Below are positions 57,150-64,000 of a stretch of 64,000 nt of DNA, in pieces. Made by a program: the position numbers and the translations under genes. The stretch's first letter is position 1. Every line of letters begins with the position of its first letter. Under the pieces are notes generated by a model. It was given only the letters and a program-made list of their open reading frames with translations, did no database searches and was not told the origin of the DNA. This stretch comes from Ochotona curzoniae (lineage: Eukaryota; Chordata; Mammalia; Lagomorpha; Ochotonidae). The stretch covers positions 25,100,501 to 25,164,500 of the forward strand of contig NW_024467106.1 in NCBI RefSeq assembly GCF_017591425.1, written 5' to 3'.

Positions 57150-58264
57150 TCACAAAATCAAATGCTGGCTGGAATGAGGAACAGTGGGAGTTCTCATTTA
57201 TTGCCTGTGGAAATTCAAAACAGTACAACCACAATGAAAGTCAGTGTGACAGTTTCTTACAAAACTGAACATATCCTTACCCTACAAATTGGCCATTATG
57301 TTCCTCAGAATTTTTGCAAAGCACTGAAAACATGTTGACACAGTTCCCTGCATACTGATAAAGCAGCTTAAGCCATAATTACCAAAACTTGGAAGAATCC
57401 AAGATTTTTTGCTAGTGGGTGAGTGGTTATGTACGCTCTGATATGCCTGGACCATGGAGTTGAAATCAGTGCTAAAAAGAAAGAAACCAGGGCCTGGCAT
57501 CGTGGCCTAGTAGCCAAAGTCCTCACCCTGAACGTGCCGGGATCCCATATGAGCACTGGTTTTAATCCTAGCAGCCCTGCTTTCCATCCAGTTCCCTACT
57601 TGTGACCTGGGAAAGCAGTCGAGGAGGGACCAATGACTTGGGACCCTGCACCTGTGTGGAAGACCCAGAAGAAACTCCTGGCTCCTGGCTTCAGATAGGC
57701 GCAGCACTGGCTGTTGCAGTCACTTGGGGAGTGAATCATCGGAAAGAAGATCTTCCTCTCCGTCTCCCCTCCTCTCTGTTTGTCTGCCTTTTCCAATAAA
57801 ATAATTAAAAGAGAGACATGTGGAAAACCTACCTATACTACTAAATGCAAGAAGTCATCCTAAAAGAAAAAAATATGCATTGTTTGATGCCAAATTCATG
57901 ACATTCTGGAAATAAAGCAGCAAAACTATAAGTGATTTCCAGGGAATGGGGAGAGGGAGAGATACACAGGTTGAGCATAGGGGATTTGGAGTATAGTGAA
58001 ACAGCTTTGAGTAAAATTACAACACTGGGCGTACAGCACCATACACTTCCTGAAGCCTAGAATATGCGCAACTCCTAGTGGACTCTGTTGTGAACTTTGG
58101 GATTTGGTTGGTAATACTGTGTCAATGTAGGTTTATCAATTGTAATAAATGTATGGTCCTTATGAGGGATCTTACCAGCAGAGTCATGTATGTATGAAAA
58201 TAGGGAGCTTATGGAATATTTTCATAACTTCTCAGTATGAGATACATAAATACATGAGATGCAT
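57150..58264 (+). mobile_element. LINE-1 3' end (L1M type), split by a CSINE
   Basis: The left part has 'cagtttcttacaaaactgaacatatccttaccctacaaattggcc' and 'ccataattaccaaaacttggaagaatccaag' (antiquated L1M words); the right part has 'aattcatgacattctggaaataaagcagcaaaactata', 'atttccagggaatggggagagggagagatacac' and 'tgtgtcaatgtaggtttatcaattgtaataaatg'. The two flanks are continuous apart from the SINE at 57,488-57,810. No frame survives. The L1 precedes the SINE in time. Confidence 0.85.
57488..57810 (+). mobile_element. CSINE inserted in an L1
   Basis: 'gggcctggcatcgtggcctagtagcc' through 'ccaataaaataattaaaag'. The 3' tail joins L1 sequence 'gagagacatgtggaaaac'. The target repeat is not exact. 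Its 66-codon frames on both strands are SINE-derived. Confidence 0.94.
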
Positions 58265-60056
58265 AAATCACAAAGAACATAATTTATCATGCTTTAACAA
58301 TATCTGATTTATAAAGATCTGTTCTCCAGTATTTATTTTGTGTCAGGTTCCTGGGCGTCCCAGGTACCTGGGTAAGCGTTGTTTGTCAGGATGCCTATCA
58401 TGGTATTTCTTTAAAATGCTTACATCCGAATCAGTGAACTCTAACTCACATTTTGCTCTGCGGGCAGGGTGAACATCATTCAAATCCTCAGTGTCCTGAG
58501 TCTTAATGAAAGACTTCCCTGTCACAGCCAGACTGTGTTAAGAAATGCACCATCTCTTGCCCTTGGTGTTTCTGATCTTCCCGGTTTAGGCTAACATGGA
58601 TTTTCTGGACAACGTTTTTCAACCTGTACCCCTCATTTTTCTTGTCTTCAGCTCACAGAGGGCCTACTGTAAAACTTCTCAGTCTTCAGAACTGCAGAAG
58701 ATGCCATCTTAAAATAGCTCTCTCCGAAACACAGACACAATTATGTACTTGTATGTATATATAATCCCCAATAGTATTTATATTTATAGATTTATTAACA
58801 TCCAAAGAGTTATAATAAAATAATACAATATTTAATAAGACTATAATAAAATAATAAGAAATAAGGTTACTCTTTATTCTAAATTTACTCAAATTACAGA
58901 AAAACAATTTTATTCCCACCACTTACAAATGTTTTCTTGAGGCTGGGCATTTTAGTCTCTAAAAATATCCCGATATTGTTTTAGAATACCTCCTCCCCTG
59001 ATGCTTTCTTTTCATAAAGAAAGCTTAACATGAACGAAATCTGAGACTTTCTCTGATCCTTTACTCACACTTCCCTTAAGAAAGTTGATAAGCTTACATT
59101 TTTGAGAACATAGAGTTTATATAATGTTAACTATTACAATTTTGCTGGGAGGAAATTCTCAATAGGGTTCTCACATTCCAGTAAATCTAATAGTTTTTAA
59201 TCTCTTATTATCTATCCACAGATTTTTAAAATTTCTGTCTGTATTTGCTGCTTGTTTGCTTGAAAGACAGGGATAGTGTCTCTCCTTGGGGTAAAAGCAT
59301 CTGCCATGCTGAGATAATAAAGAAAGTACCTCCCTCCATGACAAAGGTCTTGAACTTACATTATAAAACTATTGTAAACAAAGACATTGCTTTCAAGCTC
59401 ATGGCAGTTAGGGATCACTGTGACCCACAGAATGTACAGTATCTCCTTGAAAGAAACATCACTATCACCCTGGGCCGAAATAACTTACCTAACATGAAAC
59501 TCGTGCTGTCTGCAGTATAATAAAGCACTTTATCTGTACCTTCTGTCAGTATGTTGTTACCTTCTCTTCACAAAGATCTTTGCTTGCTTTACTGTCTCAC
59601 GCTGAGTCTGGGACACTTAATTCACTATGTACATTAGGAGTCCATGAATATTCTTTCATGAGCTATGACTATGAAACATCATTCCAGTATACATTGTGAC
59701 ACTGATACAGGAGCACTGTTCCAAGTCCCCCTTGGATGGCAAAGCACGAGAACAAAAGCCAGGAGAACCATATGATACACCTTTTAGATGCTAAAGGGGT
59801 GCAACTGGCCTCGAACTTGGCATTTAAAATGGCAACATATTATTTGACAAAAAATTTAAAATAAAATTCTCAGATCAGAGAAAAATAAGTAAAATAAACC
59901 AAAAATGTTTCTTATATGGACTATGACTTACGTTTTCAGTTTTTATTATTTTATTTATTATTTATTATTTTTTGTATTACTTAAGTTTCAGTTATATATA
60001 GGTAGTTCTTATAATCTAAACACACTCAAACTAAAGACATTCTAATTTAAGGAAAC
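58265..60056. other. Unique sequence with two weak frames, no known domain
   Basis: A 60-codon minus frame (58,343-58,525) and a 91-codon + frame (59,245-59,520) are both charged and end before an ordinary stop, and the latter is followed by a taataaagc. Neither shows a recognisable domain, exon boundary or partner, so they are left unannotated. 59,943-59,985 is a TTTATTA low-complexity run. Confidence 0.5.
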
Positions 60057-60061
60057 AGAAA

Positions 60062-60568
60062 TGGGCAACACCCTAAGAGGATGAACTAAAAGGAGGCGGA
60101 AAAGAAGGTGTTATTGTACAGGATGGGTTAACAGGCAGTTAGGGTCTCCAATCCTTGGTGAAAATACAAGTTCTTGATCCTCTTTCATTTTACCCTTCCA
60201 AGGGTGCATTCTTCCTAATTCCTTGTTTTACAACAAAGAATAATTCCTTATTATTTGAATGGCAGGAGGGGGTCTCTAGTCATACCCTTCTGATGGCCTA
60301 TTTCTTCTGAACAAGGAACCAGATAAGACCCCTCTCCATAGTGAATGAGTTACCTCTCCCCGCCTGGACTGACTTGTCCCCCTCTCTGAGATCGTGCATA
60401 GAAGACACTAGTCCCCCATTTTCTTGAGTCTTTCCTCACTTAGAACCCTCTCCTATGCAGGAAATCTTTCTCTAATAAATCTTGCTTTACACATGAAATT
60501 GCATAAAAATCCTTTCGTGTGAGACAAGAATCAAGTTTGCTGTCATATTTCACGTCAAATTCCCTACA
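60062..60568 (+). mobile_element. Solo endogenous-retrovirus LTR with 5-bp target duplication
   Basis: The 507-bp segment starts TGGGCA and ends CCTACA, and AGAAA sits at 60,057-60,061 and at 60,569-60,573. The end has 'tctctaataaatcttgctttacac' with AATAAA at 60,474-60,479, a polyadenylation pattern of class I (gammaretrovirus-like) LTRs. A clear TATA box was not found. There are no gag/pol/env remnants beside it, so it is a solo LTR. The class assignment is tentative. Confidence 0.8.
60474..60479 (+). terminator. Polyadenylation signal AATAAA of the solo LTR
   Basis: AATAAA within 'tctctaataaatcttg', positioned where the R region of a class I LTR would end. It could polyadenylate rightward transcripts. 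Confidence 0.6.
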
Positions 60569-60573
60569 AGAAA

Positions 60574-63500
60574 TGAGACAAAAAGAGAGAATTTCACAAA
60601 ATTAACAAGATCTGTCTTCTATCATATGACAAAATATTTAATATAATATTGAACAGAAGATGAAGATTTGAAAATATTTAGTTCACAATGTTCATTCCTG
60701 ATGCTTATTCCTAAGTTATGGTCTTTAAATTTGAACCCAAATCACAGGCTTCCTTTTGTCTAAGTCATATTTTTTATTATTATTTCTTAATTTCTCATAA
60801 ATTAGTGGCATGGTTTCAACATTATTCTTTGAATGTAGACAGTAAGAGGAGAGAGGATGAACCGATCCGAACAGCTGGTAGCACAGCAAAGTAATGCAAC
60901 CTCTAAAAACCAACCTATATAATTGCATTTATTTGAACAAAAACAACATAAATTTTTCAGAGGAATATGCGTTCTTTTAAACGCTTCATTTTTTAAATTG
61001 GAGTTAAGAAACTATAAACACATGTCACTTGGCAAAATATGCTCAAAAGTTCAAATGGTGTATGGTAGCATCTGCCATAATTTAGGAGTTAGAAGCTAAT
61101 CAATTGTTGTACCAAGTGTTACTAACCCATACCTGTGGCAACTCCAAAGGAAACTTGATAAACTATTGGCTCACAGGACTGAAACTTAAGAAGTTGTGTA
61201 GTTGGACCTAACAGAAATGAAAAGCCAACAAAATTATCAAAGAAACACTGGTTTTCTAAGTCCATCTAAAAGACGGTGACTGCACTAGCATGTATGGGAA
61301 AACTGCTGCTTTAGTCTTCCTGGGTGTTTGTACTAATGATACATGTGTAATGAAGCAGGCAGTCTTCACTGGAATAGCCATATTTTTCTTGAGAAGTTTG
61401 CAAATTTCAAACAAAGATCAGAATCAGAGTGCCCTTGGTACAAAACAAGTTTGAGTTGAGAGAATGGACAGAAGAATTCAATACAAGTTTTTCAGTTACA
61501 TTCTGTTATCAAAGCAAGTACTGCAATATTACGGCTTTAAAAATCTGTGTGCCTATTATTGCCTTACATAAATTAAAATGCTTTCATGTAAATGTGTTTT
61601 TTGGACAAATTCTCCTAGATACTTAGAATAATAAAAGTAATCTGTGGTGCTGAAAGAAAACGGTCTATGGAATTTCCTATGCCACATGGTGTTTAATGGA
61701 CTATATTGTCACCAAAAAACTAATTGCATTCTTAGTATCTTCCTGGGACACCACTCACTTCTGATCATATATAATCCACTGTTGGTCTAAAAAGCCAACA
61801 GGATTGAACTCTCGGAGAGAATTTTATCTCAATTTGAAATGCAGTGAACACTGAAAGAAGTGCTAAATTAATGTACAGTTTTAAACTGTAATATATATTG
61901 AATTTTTATTTTAAATGTAGCAAATATTTGCATTAGTCGAAACTTGCAGACTTTGTATTTACAAAAGAAATCCTTTTGTATTTACAAAAGAAATACGATA
62001 TTTGGATACATACTACATGTTTAAAAGTTCCAATAAGGTCTTGTTCAGAAACATTTGAGTTTTGGGAAGATTATGAAGTACCAATGTTTCTTTGTTTGCT
62101 AGTTTGTTCTTACAAACCTAGAGTGTGCTCATGATTAGAATTGCTGTTGCTATTGCCACAATTAGAGGGCTCATCGGTCACTAGGATCAGGTCCCTACAG
62201 GAATAGGCATAAAGGGAGCTTGGTGTACAAGATGCCTGCTTCTGCCCGGTTGGTAGTTTCCAGACAAAAGTGACATCCCACCCTTTCTGTTTCATCAAGA
62301 GCAAACTTAGAAGGGATTACAAAATCTGGCCTTTTAAGTGGTTCTGTCCACTTCCACTTTTGTAAACTGTTACTCTGCTCACCTGAACAGCTTAAAAGAC
62401 CACTTTAAACGTCTCTTCAGCTCCTAGTCTCTTGCAGCCTCCCTCATTGACTGATCTTGCATTGCTCACTTAGTTACCCAGGTGAAATTTCTTTCATAGA
62501 ATCAAGATGACCTCCATCCTTTGTGCCGATGACCCTGTAACATTATCATTCTTCTAGATTCTTTAGCCATTTCAATAGACAATATAATTGTGACATGTAC
62601 TGAGATTTCAAAATAAAGGAACTACCATCTAACAAACATACTGCATACTTTTTAATGACCCTGTTCAAGTTTTGTTTTGTTGTTGTAGTTGAGACGTGTC
62701 CATTTTGGTAAAAAATAATTTTACTGATAGGAATGTCATTTGTGTATTATTATATTTGCAAACGAATTCAACTTGCCGATCTAACTCAGCATACCAATAG
62801 CAGTCTGTACTTTTAATTGATGCATTTCAAGTGGTTGTGGATATATGTGAGTAATTAGCTACTTCAGTAAGTATTTAGTTTAGTAATGATTTTCTGAATT
62901 AGTAATGCTGAACATGTATGTTATAACAAAAAAGTTTACTATAACGTAATTTTCTTCTATTTCTCTTCTACAATAAAGTTAGGGTGTTACATTGATTTTT
63001 ATGTAGGAAGTAAGCTATATGTTAACTGTCTACAGATCCCATTTCAACAAGGAAGTTTTTCAAAGAGTGGAGGTTGCTGCACTACATGAGGCTAAACATA
63101 CCTGACCTAGGAATTTCAAAGAAGGTCATATTAGTTGGTTTTATTTTCCAAACTATTATATATTCCCCAAGGATATAATTTACCAAGGACATTGAATTTG
63201 CTGAAATAAGTTAAACATGGATTCAATTGCAATGGATACAATAAATATTGAATGAATTAAAATAAATGCAGTGCTCAAGGTTGCAGAAGGATGAATTTTG
63301 TCCAGAGAAGGAAATAAGGAGCAGTAAATAACAGTTATTAAACATAGCAAATGCTTAAAATGCCAAGAAATAAAATTACTACCAAAAATTGTAAATCAGG
63401 GAAGAAAATGATATAAAAAGTTGTGCAGAGATGGTGAGTTGGAAATCCAAAGATACACTTTCGTATAATATTTTTCTTCATATTTTGGAAAATTAAGGTA

Positions 63501-64000
63501 AGTCATTCTTGATATCTGTGATGCAGCGGAAAACGGATGATCCTATTACAATCAAACAAATTAAAGATAACTTTCAATGCACCGTATTGTTCACACAAAG
63601 GCGATGGATTCTTGACTAGCACGAGTAGTATCAAGATTAACTTTTCCTATTGACTGCAGAAAACAGAACTTCCTGTCAGCTAGCAGCAACAGCCATTTTC
63701 CCCCATTTGATTTGTTTGAAGAAAGAGAAAAAACAATGAGGATTGCATTTTCTGTTATATATCAATAAGCTATTTTAAAATGATAACTGATATTTATTAA
63801 AAAGACAAAATTTAATGTATATGTCAATGATGTTGACACAAAGTGTGATGTGGACAATACGCTGACTTACAGATTAAAGTGTTTGAATTCTGAAAATCAA
63901 TTTCAAAATATTTCCAAAGAATCCATGTATGGGAATGATGAGAATATCAAGGAATGAATTTTTTAAAAAAGTTTTAGTTCCTTATAAATCTGCAAAATTT
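60574..64000. other. 3.4 kb of unique sequence to the window edge
   Basis: I recognise no gene. One near-exact 23-bp tandem word is at 61,952-61,994 (see findings). A more GC-mixed segment at 62,110-62,640 may be an old repeat; a 64-codon minus frame there (62,110-62,304) has no recognised domain. Confidence 0.5.

Overview
This window looks like lagomorph nuclear DNA, most likely pika (Ochotona) rather than rabbit. About forty copies of the lagomorph tRNA-derived SINE (CSINE, or C repeat) are scattered on both strands. The best copies carry the 5' end 'tggcctag..ctaaagtcctcaccttg' and the tail 'ctgactttccaataaaataaataaatctt', which I associate with pika. Rabbit copies usually begin 'gcgctgtggcgcagcgggttaa'. 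The species call rests on remembered consensus sequences and was not searched. The DNA is AT-rich and non-operonic, and I found no convincing protein-coding exon, tRNA, rRNA or CRISPR array. It reads as a gene desert or the inside of a very long intron.

Layout. 1-12 kb: a lagomorph L1 3' end runs in from the left edge, followed by older L1 3' ends and six CSINEs, including a compound one at 7.1-7.7 kb, with a GC-rich retroelement-like block near 11.3 kb. 12-21 kb: MIR relics, a solo LTR at 14,474-14,940 with matching 5-bp flanks, and a rearranged L1 at 18.7-20.5 kb whose 5' part (5'UTR, ORF1, start of ORF2) is inverted against its own 3' end. 21-35 kb: long unique stretches, an antisense ORF-less 3'UTR-like retrocopy at 26.85-27.24 kb, an antisense L1M relic, an ancient repeat at 29.5-29.9 kb, a CSINE with an inverted duplication at 31.0-31.5 kb, and a MaLR (MST-type) LTR at 33.1 kb. 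35-50 kb: an antisense lagomorph L1 3'UTR about 1.5 kb long (34.7-36.2 kb), an old antisense L1 (37.0-37.7 kb), dense CSINEs at 39-47.9 kb including a tail-to-head pair, and MIR relics. 50-64 kb: a GC-rich block with two tandem units, more L1M relics, an L2 3' end, an L1 interrupted by a CSINE (57.1-58.3 kb) and a second solo LTR at 60,062-60,568 flanked by AGAAA repeats.

Nothing here forms a pathway. The biology is transposon insertion, nesting and decay. Long frames in the window (up to 171 codons) are chance frames across SINEs, except the 168-codon L1 ORF1 fragment at 19,312-19,815. A few unique stretches could be conserved regulatory DNA, but that needs a cross-species alignment.
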